The notes: generated by a model from the sequence alone, not told the origin. Shown: positions 23,845 to 32,354, numbered from the stretch's first letter. The stretch is 64,000 nucleotides of DNA from Streptomyces sp. SKN60 (GCF_026236535.1 NZ_JAHTMW010000020.1:1-64000), one strand, 5' to 3'. Made by a program: numbers and translations.

Positions 23845-24783
23845 ATGCAGCTAGTACGACAAAAAGAACAGAGGCATGGATTCCGGTCCGTGCGGGCGTC
23901 CGTGCGGGTGGTCGGGGCCGCCCTGCTCGTCGCCGCCCTGGGCTCCGCCTGCGCGAGCCCCGCCGCCGAGGAGAAGCCCGCCCCGGCCAAGCCGGCCGCC
24001 GGTCAGCAGCCGCGCGCCGAGGGCGCGGCCGGCGCGCTCGACGCGTACGTCGAGCGGGTCCGCAAGGCGCGGGCCGCGCGGGTCGCCGCCGCGAAGAAGT
24101 GGGGTCTCGCCCAGCCGCCGATCGAGGCGCCCGAGCCGCCGAAGGCGAAGCCGAGGATCACCACCCGCAAGGGCTTCGAGACCGACGGAACGGGCCTGCC
24201 GCCGGTCTTCACCACCGTGCCGACCAAGCAGAAGATCGTCTTCCTGACGATCGACGACGGCGCCGAGAAGGACCCCGCGCTGCTGCGCATGATGAGCGAG
24301 CTGAAGATCCCGTACAGCGCCTTCCTCAGCAACTACCTGGTGAAGGACGACTACGGCTACTTCAAGAAGATGCAGGGCGAGGGCGTGACCCTGAACAACC
24401 ACACGCTCACCCACCCCTATCTGCCCGGTCTCGACTACGACGACCAGAAGCGGCAGATCTGCGGGATGCAGGACATCATCCAGAAGCAGTTCGGCCAGCG
24501 GCCCCGGCTGTTCCGGCCGCCGTACGGCAACTACAACGAGGACACCCTGCGCGCCGCCAAGTCCTGCGGCGTGAAGGCCGTTCCGCTGTGGGCCTCGGAG
24601 GCCTTCGCCGACCACATGGAGTGGCGCGAGTGGGACCGGGACCTGCACCCCGGCGACATCATCCTCACCCACTTCCGCGGCAAGGAGGACTGGAAGGGCT
24701 CCATGCCGGACATGATCCGTCTGGTGATGAAGACGATCACGGCCAAGGGGTACGCGGTGGCGAAGCTCGAGGACTACGTATGA
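23845..24783 (+). CDS. Polysaccharide deacetylase (NodB-type) lipoprotein, paralogue 2
   Basis: A 312-residue exported CE4 deacetylase. The signal peptide (RASVRVVGAALLVAALGSAC) ends at a lipobox Cys; an Ala/Lys-rich and partly coiled linker follows. The NodB domain has LTIDDGAEKDPALL, NNHTLTHPY (metal-binding H-x3-H), RPPYGNYNEDT and HPGDIILTHFRG. It is a clear paralogue of the protein at 17653-18522. ATG at 23845 is chosen as the start before a basic n-region; CAGGAT 8 bases upstream may be a -10. A small lipoprotein gene is coupled at its stop (ATGA). Confidence 0.9.
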   Translation: MQLVRQKEQRHGFRSVRASVRVVGAALLVAALGSACASPAAEEKPAPAKPAAGQQPRAEGAAGALDAYVERVRKARAARVAAAKKWGLAQPPIEAPEPPKAKPRITTRKGFETDGTGLPPVFTTVPTKQKIVFLTIDDGAEKDPALLRMMSELKIPYSAFLSNYLVKDDYGYFKKMQGEGVTLNNHTLTHPYLPGLDYDDQKRQICGMQDIIQKQFGQRPRLFRPPYGNYNEDTLRAAKSCGVKAVPLWASEAFADHMEWREWDRDLHPGDIILTHFRGKEDWKGSMPDMIRLVMKTITAKGYAVAKLEDYV

Positions 24784-24995
24784 GCCGGGCGCGCCGGCCG
24801 ATCGCCGCCCTGGCCCTGGCCGGCGCGCTGCTCGCGGCCCTCCCGGCCTGCGCCCCCTCGGTCGACCCGTTCGAGCGGCTGGGCCGCAAGGCGGCGGAGC
24901 GGGTCACCCCGCGCCCGCACCCCCATCGTGCGGTCCGCCCGGAAGCCCGTCCGGAAGTCCGCCCGGAGGCGCCGCATCACGCCACGGGGTCGTGA
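24780..24995 (+). CDS. Small putative lipoprotein coupled to deacetylase 2
   Basis: A 71-residue frame whose ATG overlaps the deacetylase stop (ATGA at 24780-24783), indicating translational coupling. The N-terminus is a lipoprotein signal (SRARRPIAALALAGALLAALPAC, lipobox LPAC at about Cys24); the mature part is only about 48 residues, rich in Pro, Arg and His with repeated VRPEARPE-like units. No function can be assigned. The stop codon lies 1 base before the first CIRCE element. Confidence 0.6.
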   Translation: MSRARRPIAALALAGALLAALPACAPSVDPFERLGRKAAERVTPRPHPHRAVRPEARPEVRPEAPHHATGS

Positions 24996-24996
24996 A

Positions 24997-25023
24997 TTGG
25001 CACTCCGCTTGACCGAGTGCTAA
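24997..25023. promoter_or_regulatory. CIRCE operator 1 (HrcA site)
   Basis: TTGGCACTC and GAGTGCTAA separated by 9 bases, one base from the CIRCE consensus TTAGCACTC-N9-GAGTGCTAA. The -35 box TTGACC lies partly in its spacer, so HrcA binding should block RNA polymerase. Confidence 0.95.
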
Positions 25024-25038
25024 TCGCGGTCATAGTCT
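25009..25038 (+). promoter_or_regulatory. groES-groEL1 promoter
   Basis: TTGACC (25009-25014) and TAGTCT (25033-25038) with an 18-base spacer, a vegetative HrdB-type promoter embedded between and overlapping the two CIRCE operators. Confidence 0.85.
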
Positions 25039-25043
25039 CGGCT

Positions 25044-25070
25044 CTGGCACTCCCCGCAGGAGAGTGCCAA
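25044..25070. promoter_or_regulatory. CIRCE operator 2 (HrcA site)
   Basis: CTGGCACTC and GAGTGCCAA separated by 9 bases lie just downstream of the -10 box, spanning the probable transcription start. The two operators are 20 bases apart. Confidence 0.92.
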
Positions 25071-25169
25071 CACAGCGACGGGCAGGTCCGGCACCCGCGA
25101 CGACGGATCCACCTGGTCGCCACCTCAGACAGTCAACCCCGTGAGATCACCGAAGGGGGAGGTCGGATC

Positions 25170-25478
25170 GTGACGACCGCCAGCTCCAAGGTTGCCATCA
25201 AGCCGCTTGAGGACCGCATCGTGGTCCAGCCGCTCGACGCCGAGCAGACCACGGCCTCTGGCCTGGTCATCCCGGACACCGCGAAGGAGAAGCCCCAGGA
25301 GGGCGCCGTCCTCGCCGTGGGCCCGGGCCGCTTCGAGAACGGCGAGCGTCTTCCGCTCGACGTGAAGGTCGGCGACGTCGTGCTCTACAGCAAGTACGGC
25401 GGCACCGAGGTGAAGTACAACGGCGACGAGTACCTCGTCCTCTCGGCTCGCGACGTGCTCGCGATCATCGAGAAGTAA
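25170..25478 (+). CDS. groES: Co-chaperonin GroES
   Basis: The 10-kDa lid of the GroEL chaperonin. The 102-residue protein has KPLEDRIVVQPLDAE at the N-terminus, the mobile-loop region QTTASGLVIPDTAKEKPQEG and the typical end VLSARDVLAIIEK. GTG at 25170 is decided by the GGGGGAGG ribosome-binding site at 25155-25162; the frame is open upstream but that region contains the CIRCE elements. Regulated by HrcA through two CIRCE sites. A terminator-like hairpin separates it from groEL1. Confidence 0.97.
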   Translation: MTTASSKVAIKPLEDRIVVQPLDAEQTTASGLVIPDTAKEKPQEGAVLAVGPGRFENGERLPLDVKVGDVVLYSKYGGTEVKYNGDEYLVLSARDVLAIIEK

Positions 25479-25511
25479 TTCACCAAGGCACCTGAAGCCA
25501 GATGCTTTGAG

Positions 25512-25562
25512 CTGCGCCCCTGACCCCCTGGTTTCCCCGTGGGCGTCCAGGGGCGCAGTTTT
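25512..25562 (+). terminator. Intrinsic terminator/attenuator between groES and groEL1
   Basis: A perfect 11-bp stem CTGCGCCCCTG/CAGGGGCGCAG (25512-25522 with 25548-25558) is followed at once by TTTTCG. It lies in the 119-base groES-groEL1 gap, so it should yield an abundant groES-only transcript plus read-through. Confidence 0.8.
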
Positions 25563-25597
25563 CGTTCAACGATTTCCGAGAGGGCTGAACCGCTCCC

Positions 25598-27226
25598 ATG
25601 GCGAAGATCCTGAAGTTCGACGAGGACGCCCGTCGCGCCCTTGAGCGCGGCGTCAACAAGCTGGCCGACACGGTGAAGGTGACGATCGGCCCCAAGGGCC
25701 GCAACGTCGTCATCGACAAGAAGTTCGGCGCGCCGACCATCACCAACGACGGTGTCACGATCGCCCGCGAGGTCGAGATCGAGGACCCGTACGAGAACCT
25801 CGGCGCCCAGCTCGTGAAGGAGGTGGCGACCAAGACCAACGACATCGCGGGTGACGGCACCACCACCGCCACCGTGCTCGCCCAGGCCCTGGTCCGCGAG
25901 GGTCTGCGCAACGTCGCCGCCGGCGCCTCGCCGTCCGCCCTGAAGAAGGGCATCGACGCCGCCGTCAAGGCCGTCTCCGACGAGCTGCTCGCCACCGCGC
26001 GCCCGATCGAGGACAAGTCCGACATCGCCGCCGTCGCCGCGCTCTCCGCCCAGGACCAGCAGGTCGGCGAGCTCATCGCCGAGGCCATGGACAAGGTCGG
26101 CAAGGACGGTGTCATCACCGTCGAGGAGTCCAACACCTTCGGCCTGGAGCTCGACTTCACCGAGGGCATGGCCTTCGACAAGGGCTACCTCTCCCCGTAC
26201 ATGGTGTCCGACCAGGAGCGTATGGAGGCCGTCCTCGACGACCCGTACATCCTGATCAACCAGGGCAAGATCTCCTCCATCCAGGACCTCCTGCCGCTGC
26301 TCGAGAAGGTCATCCAGTCCGGTGGCTCCAAGCCGCTGCTGATCATCGCCGAGGACGTCGAGGGCGAGGCCCTCTCCACCCTCGTCGTCAACAAGATCCG
26401 CGGCACCTTCAACGCCGTCGCCGTCAAGGCGCCCGGCTTCGGTGACCGCCGCAAGGCGATGCTCCAGGACATGGCCACCCTCACCGGTGCCACCGTCATC
26501 TCCGAGGAGGTCGGCCTCAAGCTCGACCAGGCCGGTCTCGACGTGCTCGGCACCGCCCGCCGCGTGACCGTCACCAAGGACGACACCACGATCGTGGACG
26601 GCGCCGGCACCTCCGAGGACGTCCTCGGCCGCGTCAACCAGATCAAGGCCGAGATCGAGGCCACGGACTCCGACTGGGACCGCGAGAAGCTCCAGGAGCG
26701 CCTCGCGAAGCTGGCCGGCGGCGTGTGCGTGATCAAGGTCGGCGCCGCCACCGAGGTGGAGCTGAAGGAGAAGAAGCACCGTCTGGAGGACGCCATCTCC
26801 GCGACCCGCGCCGCGGTCGAGGAGGGCATCGTCTCCGGTGGTGGCTCCGCTCTGGTCCACGCCGTCAAGGTCCTCGAGGGCAACCTCGGCAAGGACGGCG
26901 ACGAGGCCACCGGTGTCGCCGTGGTCCGCCGCGCCGCCGTCGAGCCGCTGCGCTGGATCGCCGAGAACGCCGGCCTTGAGGGTTACGTCATCACCTCCAA
27001 GGTCGCCGAGCTCGACAAGGGCCAGGGCTTCAACGCCGCCACCGGCGAGTACGGCGACCTGGTCAAGGCCGGCGTCATCGACCCGGTGAAGGTCACGCGC
27101 TCCGCCCTGGAGAACGCCGCGTCGATCGCCTCCCTGCTTCTCACCACCGAGACCCTCGTGGTGGAGAAGAAGGAGGAGGAGCCGGCGGACGCGGGTCACG
27201 GCCACGGTCACGGCCACTCCCACTGA
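25598..27226 (+). CDS. groEL1: 60-kDa chaperonin GroEL1
   Basis: ATP-dependent protein-folding chaperonin. The 542-residue protein starts MAKILKFDEDARRALERGVN and includes VTIGPKGRNVVIDK and AGDGTTTATVLAQ of the ATP site. The C-terminus is His-rich (GHGHGHGHSH) instead of the Gly-Met repeat; that tail is the mark of actinobacterial GroEL1, the copy next to groES. The start has a GAGAGGG ribosome-binding site. Expression follows the HrcA/CIRCE-controlled groES promoter, modulated by the intergenic terminator. Confidence 0.97.
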   Translation: MAKILKFDEDARRALERGVNKLADTVKVTIGPKGRNVVIDKKFGAPTITNDGVTIAREVEIEDPYENLGAQLVKEVATKTNDIAGDGTTTATVLAQALVREGLRNVAAGASPSALKKGIDAAVKAVSDELLATARPIEDKSDIAAVAALSAQDQQVGELIAEAMDKVGKDGVITVEESNTFGLELDFTEGMAFDKGYLSPYMVSDQERMEAVLDDPYILINQGKISSIQDLLPLLEKVIQSGGSKPLLIIAEDVEGEALSTLVVNKIRGTFNAVAVKAPGFGDRRKAMLQDMATLTGATVISEEVGLKLDQAGLDVLGTARRVTVTKDDTTIVDGAGTSEDVLGRVNQIKAEIEATDSDWDREKLQERLAKLAGGVCVIKVGAATEVELKEKKHRLEDAISATRAAVEEGIVSGGGSALVHAVKVLEGNLGKDGDEATGVAVVRRAAVEPLRWIAENAGLEGYVITSKVAELDKGQGFNAATGEYGDLVKAGVIDPVKVTRSALENAASIASLLLTTETLVVEKKEEEPADAGHGHGHGHSH

Positions 27227-27265
27227 GGCACTGAGGCACTGACGCCTGACGCCTGACGCGTAAGA

Positions 27266-27306
27266 CCGAGGCCCGGTGCTCCCGTCGCGGGAGCACCGGG
27301 CCTCGG
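27266..27306. terminator. Strong terminator after groEL1
   Basis: A perfect 19-bp stem (27266-27284 with 27288-27306) with a TCG loop, 12 bases before the end of the convergent gene at 27319, so it can serve both strands. Confidence 0.9.
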
Positions 27307-27318
27307 TGCTGTTCCGAT

Positions 27319-28017
27319 CTAGGCCTCCACGGCGCCGAGCTGCCCCATCAGACCGAGCAGGTCGTACTGCCACCAGCCCTCCACGATCTTCCCGTCGTCC
27401 CGGCAGCGGTGGATGACGGTGCCGGTCATCGACACCTCCATGCCGGTCGGCTGGAGCCCCATGAAGTCCCCGGTGTGGCTGCCCCGCCAGGTCCACCGGG
27501 TGCAGACCCGGTCGCCCTCGGCGATCTGGTCGTCCACGGTGAAGGCGAAGTCGAAGCCGCCCCGCCACATCGCGACCTCGCGCTGGACCGCGTCCATCCC
27601 GATGACGTCCTGCTCGTTGGTCGGATCGTGGTCGTGGTAGCCCTCGGCGAGGACCTCGTCGAGCAGCGCCAGCTCCGGCTCGTTCGCGAACATGTCCAGG
27701 AGCCGCCGGGCGTTCGCCTTGTAGAGCGCCTCGTCGCGCACCACGTCCAGGTCGGTGAAGGTCGGCATCTCGTCACAGAGCGCGACCATCTCGCGGAAGA
27801 TCCGGTCGGTCTCGGGGAGCTGCGAGTTCCGCATGGCCACGTCGTACGAGGGGAACTCGACGATCTCCACCACGTGGGAGGCGTCGGAGCGGTCCTTGCC
27901 GACGATGCTGTGGGTGGCGGTCCGCTTGCCCTTGGTCTGCTCGACCCACTGGTCCATCAGCCGGTTCAGGTCGTCGATCCGGCTGGTCTTGCAGTCGATG
28001 ATCTGTACGAAACTCAT
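27319..28017 (-). CDS. SnoaL-like ester cyclase domain fused to an N-terminal ferredoxin-like barrel domain
   Basis: A 232-residue two-domain protein. Residues 1-100 (MSFVQIIDCKTSRIDDLNRL, then SHVVEIVEFPSYDVAM) look like a dimeric alpha/beta-barrel domain; residues 105-225 have the SnoaL/NTF2-like cone fold pattern, with EGYHDHDP, TVDDQIAEGDRVCTRWTWRGSHTG and the end GKIVEGWWQYD. SnoaL-type proteins include polyketide ester cyclases, but many relatives in primary genomes have no known substrate. No biosynthetic cluster surrounds it. It converges on groEL1. Confidence 0.85.
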   Translation of the reverse strand: MSFVQIIDCKTSRIDDLNRLMDQWVEQTKGKRTATHSIVGKDRSDASHVVEIVEFPSYDVAMRNSQLPETDRIFREMVALCDEMPTFTDLDVVRDEALYKANARRLLDMFANEPELALLDEVLAEGYHDHDPTNEQDVIGMDAVQREVAMWRGGFDFAFTVDDQIAEGDRVCTRWTWRGSHTGDFMGLQPTGMEVSMTGTVIHRCRDDGKIVEGWWQYDLLGLMGQLGAVEA

Positions 28018-28110
28018 GACGCCTCCCGGAGACGTCCGAGGGCGGGGTAGGACCTCTCCAGTCTAGGTCCGCCCCCTCCAGGTGCGCCCTTTACGCCGAC
28101 GGTGCGCCTG

Positions 28111-29130
28111 TTACGCCGAGCGCGTCAGGTCCGCCGCCCGTACCTCCTCCGCGAACGGCTCCCCGGCCGCGTACCGCGCCACCTCCGCGAGCGCCTGGTC
28201 GGCCATCCGGTGCAGTTCGTTGCCGAGGGAGCCGGCGACGTGCGGGGTGAGCAGCACGTTGGGGAGGGTGTAGAGCGGGGAGTCCGGGGGCGGGAGCTCG
28301 GGGTCGGTGACGTCGAGGACCGCGTGCAGCCGGCCCGCGACGAGGTGGGGGAGGAGCGCGTCCTCGTCGACGAGGGAGCCGCGGGCGGTGTTGATCAGGG
28401 TCGCGCCGTCGGGCATCGCGGCGAGCTGGCGGGCTCCGATCATGCGGTACGTGGCGGGGAGTTGGGGCGCGTGCACGGAGACGACCGTGGCGCGGGCGCA
28501 CAGTTCGTCCAGGCCGACGAGTTCGACTCCGGGCGGGGCTTCGGTGACGTACGGGTCGTGGAGCAGCACGTCGAGGTCGAAGGGGCGCAGCAGGTCGAGG
28601 ACCCGGCGGCCGATGCGCGAGGCGCCGACGATGCCGACGGTCCTGCGGTAGTTGCCCCAGGTCGTGGACTCGGCGAGCCAGGCCTGGTCGGTGCGGAGTT
28701 CGGCGTACTGCTGGGCGGAGCGCAGCACCCGCTTCCCGGCGAAGAGGATGGCGGCGAGGGTGTATTCGGCGACCGGCAGGGCGTTGGCGGCGGCGGCCGA
28801 GGTGACCGTGATGCCGCGCTGCCAGCAGGCGTCGGTGATGTGGTGCTTGACCGAGCCGGCCGCGTGGACGACCGCCTTGAGGCGCGGGGCGCGGGCGAGC
28901 ACCTCGGGGGTGAGCGGGGTGGCGCCCCAGCAGGTGAGCAGGAGTTCGGCCTCGGCGAGGGCTTCGGCGGCCGGGCCTTCCGGTGCGGTGAGGTCGTGGG
29001 CGACGAGCTGCGGGTCGGTGCGGGTGAGCGCGGCGAGCCGGGTCCGGTGGTCCTCGGTGAGCAGGCGTTCGGCGACGCCGGGGCCCATGGCGAGGAGGAG
29101 CCGGGGGCGATGGTCAGTGGTGGGGTGCAT
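28111..29130 (-). CDS. D-isomer-specific 2-hydroxyacid dehydrogenase
   Basis: A 339-residue NAD(P)-dependent dehydrogenase. The cofactor fold is TVGIVGASRIGRRVLDLL followed by the acidic-end strand VLLHDPY; the catalytic Arg, Glu and His lie in INTARGSLVDEDALL, LDVTDPELPPPDSPLY and LLTPHVAGS. ATG at 29130 (MHPTTDHRPRLLLAM) gives the normal family length. It is the last gene of the sugar-ABC-transporter operon (18-base gap to the upstream permease) and probably processes a sugar-derived hydroxyacid; the substrate is inferred only from this context. Confidence 0.9.
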   Translation of the reverse strand: MHPTTDHRPRLLLAMGPGVAERLLTEDHRTRLAALTRTDPQLVAHDLTAPEGPAAEALAEAELLLTCWGATPLTPEVLARAPRLKAVVHAAGSVKHHITDACWQRGITVTSAAAANALPVAEYTLAAILFAGKRVLRSAQQYAELRTDQAWLAESTTWGNYRRTVGIVGASRIGRRVLDLLRPFDLDVLLHDPYVTEAPPGVELVGLDELCARATVVSVHAPQLPATYRMIGARQLAAMPDGATLINTARGSLVDEDALLPHLVAGRLHAVLDVTDPELPPPDSPLYTLPNVLLTPHVAGSLGNELHRMADQALAEVARYAAGEPFAEEVRAADLTRSA

Positions 29131-29147
29131 CGTGGGATCTGTGTTCC

Positions 29148-30014
29148 TCACTTGACGCTGCCGGCGGTCAGTCCCGCCTTCCAGTGGCGCTGCAGGGAGA
29201 CGAAGGCGACCACGAGGGGGACGACGGCGAGCAGGGATCCGGTGACGACGAGGGGGTAGTAGTCGGGTTCGGCGTGGGCGTTGCTGTTCCACGCGTAGAG
29301 GCCGAGGCTCAGCGGGAAGAGCTTCTGGTCCGAGAGCATCACCAGGGGGAGGAAGAAGTTGTTCCAGATCGCGGTGAACTGGAAGAGGAAGACGGTCACG
29401 AAGCCGGGCATGACCATGCGCAGTCCGATGGACCAGAAGGTGCGCAGTTCGCCGGCCCCGTCGATACGGGCGGCTTCGAGGGCCTCGTCGGGGATGTAGC
29501 CGGCGCTGAACACCCGGGCGAGGTAGACGCCGAAGGGGTTCACGAGGACGGGGACGAGCACGGCCCAGTAGGTGTTGACGATGCCGATCTCGCTGGCGAG
29601 CAGATACATGGGCAGGGCGAGCGCGGTGGTGGGCACGAGCACGCCGAGCAGCACGACGCCGAACAGCTTCTCCTTGCCGGGGAAGTCGTACTTGTCGAAG
29701 GCGTAGCCCGCGGCGACGCTGATCAGCGAGCAGGCGAGCGCGCCGACGCCCGCGTACAGCAGGCTGTTGAGGTACCAGTGGAAGTAGACGCCGTCGTTGT
29801 ACGCGGCGAGCCGGCTCAGGTTGCCGCCGAGGTCGAAGCCCTCGAAGGAGAAGGCGTCTCCGGCGAGGAGGTCGCCGGTGTTCTTGGTGGCGGCGGTCAG
29901 CAGCCAGACCAGCGGGAAGAGCATGTAGCCGACGGCGAGCAGCAGGGCGCCGTTGACGGCGGTCTTCGACAGCCAGACGGAGGGCCGGCGGTGGCCCGTG
30001 GCGGTGCGGCTCAT
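29148..30014 (-). CDS. Carbohydrate ABC transporter permease, MalG type
   Basis: A 288-residue inner-membrane permease with six predicted helices, beginning with VNGALLLAVGYMLFPLVWLL. The EAA loop that docks the ATPase appears as EALEAARIDGAGELRTFWSIGLRM. The start overlaps the stop of the MalF-type permease (ATGA, 30011-30014), so the two are coupled. No ATPase gene is present locally; the shared sugar-ABC ATPase MsiK of streptomycetes is the likely partner (inference). Confidence 0.95.
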   Translation of the reverse strand: MSRTATGHRRPSVWLSKTAVNGALLLAVGYMLFPLVWLLTAATKNTGDLLAGDAFSFEGFDLGGNLSRLAAYNDGVYFHWYLNSLLYAGVGALACSLISVAAGYAFDKYDFPGKEKLFGVVLLGVLVPTTALALPMYLLASEIGIVNTYWAVLVPVLVNPFGVYLARVFSAGYIPDEALEAARIDGAGELRTFWSIGLRMVMPGFVTVFLFQFTAIWNNFFLPLVMLSDQKLFPLSLGLYAWNSNAHAEPDYYPLVVTGSLLAVVPLVVAFVSLQRHWKAGLTAGSVK

Positions 30015-30901
30015 GCTGCCCTCCCCTTCTTGCGTCCGGTCAGCCGGGTCACGGCGAAGGAGAGCAGGGCGGCCGTCAGGGCGAGGAGTACGGAGGCGGC
30101 CGCGGCGAGCCCGTAGTCGTTGCGGTCGAAGGCGGCGGTGTACGCGTACATGTTGGGCGTCCAGGTGGAGGTGACGGCGGAGCCGGTGCCCTTGTTGAGG
30201 ATGAGCGGCTCGGTGAAGAGCTGGAGCGAGCCGATGAGGGTGAACAGGGCCACCATCACCAGGGAGGCCCGGATCAGCGGGAGTTTGATGGCGAGGGCGA
30301 TCCGCCAGGCGCCGGCGCCGTCGACGGTGGCGGCCTCCAGGACGGAGCGGTCGATGGCCTGCAGGGCCGCGTAGAAGATCACCATGTTGTAGCCGAGCCA
30401 TTCCCACAGCGCGATGTTGACGACGGAGGGGAGGGTGCCTTCGGGGGAGAAGAAGTCGAAGCCGATGCCGCCGGACTCCATGGCCCGCACGACCGGGCTG
30501 AGCTGCGGGGTGTAGAGGTAGACCCAGATCAGCGCGGCGATGATGCCGGGGACGGCGTGCGGCAGGAACAGCGCGAGCTGGAAGAAGCGGCGGGCGCGGG
30601 CCAGCGTCGAGTCGAGCAGCAGGGCGAGGCCGAGGGCCCCGGCGAGCAGCAGCGGGATGTAGAACAGGCAGTATCCGAGCAGCACGCCGAAGCCCTCGCG
30701 GAAGGCCCGGTCACCCAGCGCCGCGGTGTAGTTGTCGAGTCCGCTGAAGACGGTCTCGGCGCCGCCGAAGCCCAGTCCCGACTGCTTCTCGGTGAAGAGG
30801 CTGAGCCAGACCGCGTAGCCGATCGGGATCACCATCACCGCGGTGAAGAGCAGGAAGAACGGGGTCAGCAGGGTCGCCGCCGCGCGGGTGCGGGCCTTCA
30901 C
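30011..30901 (-). CDS. Carbohydrate ABC transporter permease, MalF type
   Basis: A 296-residue permease with six helices (first: LLTPFFLLFTAVMVIPIGYAVW). The EAA motif reads VLEAATVDGAGAWRIALAIKLPLI. GTG at 30901 lies 4 bases after the stop of the substrate-binding protein gene. Forms the heterodimeric channel with the MalG-type permease of the same operon. Confidence 0.95.
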   Translation of the reverse strand: MKARTRAAATLLTPFFLLFTAVMVIPIGYAVWLSLFTEKQSGLGFGGAETVFSGLDNYTAALGDRAFREGFGVLLGYCLFYIPLLLAGALGLALLLDSTLARARRFFQLALFLPHAVPGIIAALIWVYLYTPQLSPVVRAMESGGIGFDFFSPEGTLPSVVNIALWEWLGYNMVIFYAALQAIDRSVLEAATVDGAGAWRIALAIKLPLIRASLVMVALFTLIGSLQLFTEPLILNKGTGSAVTSTWTPNMYAYTAAFDRNDYGLAAAASVLLALTAALLSFAVTRLTGRKKGRAA

Positions 30902-30905
30902 GGGA

Positions 30906-32216
30906 TCAGCCCTCGACCTTCAGTCCGCGCTTGGTGAGCTCGGCGACGGTGGCGTCGTGGCCGGCCTTGACGGCGTCGGTGATGCGCGGGCCGCCCGGGG
31001 CGAGCTTGCCGAACTGGTCCTTGATGGTGGTGTTGGTGGTGCCGGTGGTCGGCCCCCAGGCCCACGTGCCGTCGATGGAGGCGCCGGCCTCCTCGAACAG
31101 GGCGTAGATGTCCTGGCCGCCGTAGTAGCCGGCGTCGAAGACCGACTTGGCGACCGGGCGCAGTGCGGTGGCGGCGGGGAAGGCGCTGGAGGTGCCGGAG
31201 GCGATGCGGGCCTTCACGCCGGCCTCGGTGGTGGACATCCACTCGGCGAACTCGACGGCCGCGGCCTTCTTCCCGCTGTCCTTGGTGACGGCGAAGGAGG
31301 TGCCGCCGAGCATGCCGCTGGCGGGGGTGCCCCAGTTCGGCATGGGGGCGACGGCCCACTTGCCGCTCTGCTCGGGCAGGGTGCCCTTGAGGACGCCGGC
31401 GCCCCAGGAGGCGCCCAGGTAGCCGATGGTGGTGCCGTTCTTGAGGGAGCCGGTCCACTCGGGGCTGAAGGAGGCGTCCTTGTGGACGAGGTCGGCGTCG
31501 AGCAGGCCCTGCCAGTAGCCGGCGACCTTGGTGGTGGCCGGGTCGGTGGTGTCGATCTTCCAGGTGTCGTTCTCGGCCTTGAACCACTGGGCGCCGGCCT
31601 GCCAGGCCATGGCCTCGAAGGTGGTGGGGTCGTCCGGGAAGAAGGTGGCGATCCGGGCCTTGGCGTCGGCCTTCTTGACCTTCTCGGCGGCGGTCTTGAA
31701 CTCGTCCCAGGTCTTGGGGACGTCGACCTGGTACTTCGCGAACAGGTCCTTGCGGTAGAAGAAGGCCTGCGGGGCGGCGTCGAAGGGCACCGCCCAGCTC
31801 TTGCCGCCGAGCGTGGTGAGCTCTACGGCCTGCGGCAGCAGCTTGCCGCGGTCCTGCTCGGTGAACTGGTCGCCGATGTCCTGGAGCGCGCCGGAGGAGA
31901 CGAACTCGGGGAGCGAGGCGTACTCGATGGAGACGAGGTCGGGGGCGTTGCCCGCCTTCACGGCGTTGGAGATCTTGGCGTAGCCGCCGGCGGTGCCGGA
32001 GGGGATCTCCTCGAACGTCACCTGGATGTTCTTGTGGGAGGCGTTGAACGCGTCGACCACGTCCTTGGACCCCTTGGCCCAGCCCCAGAAGGTGATGGTG
32101 ACGGGCCCGTCCGCGTCGGTCTCGCCGGCGCCGCCTCCGCCGCAGGCCGTGAGGACGGCCAGGGCGGTGGCGGCGCCTGCTATGACACGGGACGTTCTGC
32201 TCCAACTACGGCTCAC
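30906..32216 (-). CDS. Extracellular sugar-binding lipoprotein of ABC transporter
   Basis: A 436-residue family 1 solute-binding protein. The signal ends in lipobox LTAC; the mature protein begins with a Gly-rich linker and VTITFWGWAKGSKDVVDAFN, typical of sugar-binding proteins. The family segment APDLVSIEYASLPEFV is present, and Trp/Tyr-rich patches (AWQAGAQWF, GTWAWGP) suit carbohydrate stacking. First gene of the operon binding protein-permease-permease-dehydrogenase. The ligand is unknown; neighbouring DUF2264 and beta-helix genes suggest an oligosaccharide from plant or microbial polysaccharide. Confidence 0.95.
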   Translation of the reverse strand: MSRSWSRTSRVIAGAATALAVLTACGGGGAGETDADGPVTITFWGWAKGSKDVVDAFNASHKNIQVTFEEIPSGTAGGYAKISNAVKAGNAPDLVSIEYASLPEFVSSGALQDIGDQFTEQDRGKLLPQAVELTTLGGKSWAVPFDAAPQAFFYRKDLFAKYQVDVPKTWDEFKTAAEKVKKADAKARIATFFPDDPTTFEAMAWQAGAQWFKAENDTWKIDTTDPATTKVAGYWQGLLDADLVHKDASFSPEWTGSLKNGTTIGYLGASWGAGVLKGTLPEQSGKWAVAPMPNWGTPASGMLGGTSFAVTKDSGKKAAAVEFAEWMSTTEAGVKARIASGTSSAFPAATALRPVAKSVFDAGYYGGQDIYALFEEAGASIDGTWAWGPTTGTTNTTIKDQFGKLAPGGPRITDAVKAGHDATVAELTKRGLKVEG

Positions 32217-32290
32217 GGCACGGCTCCTGAGGACGGGGCGGCTGGGACGTTGTGGCCGTGATCCTGAAACCGTTCCTGAGCGAAGTCAAG

Positions 32291-32312
32291 AGCGAAAGAT
32301 TGATTGATCGAA
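32291..32312. promoter_or_regulatory. Candidate operator upstream of the sugar transporter operon
   Basis: AGCGAA at 32291-32296 and TGATCGAA at 32305-32312 repeat, with 8 bases between, the two blocks found nearly adjacent in the operator at 33512-33526. It lies 75-96 bases before the binding-protein start. Likely target of the regulator encoded next door. Confidence 0.45.
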
Positions 32313-32354
32313 AAAAGATCAGACGGGAGATCGGGCTGGAGATCGGGTGAGAGA

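Noticed and set aside
25385..27568. Long minus-strand frames opposite groEL1, glmS, guaB and others
   Set aside because: Their translations are Val/Leu/Gly/Asp-rich antisense artefacts typical of GC-rich coding DNA, with no ribosome-binding site or family motif.
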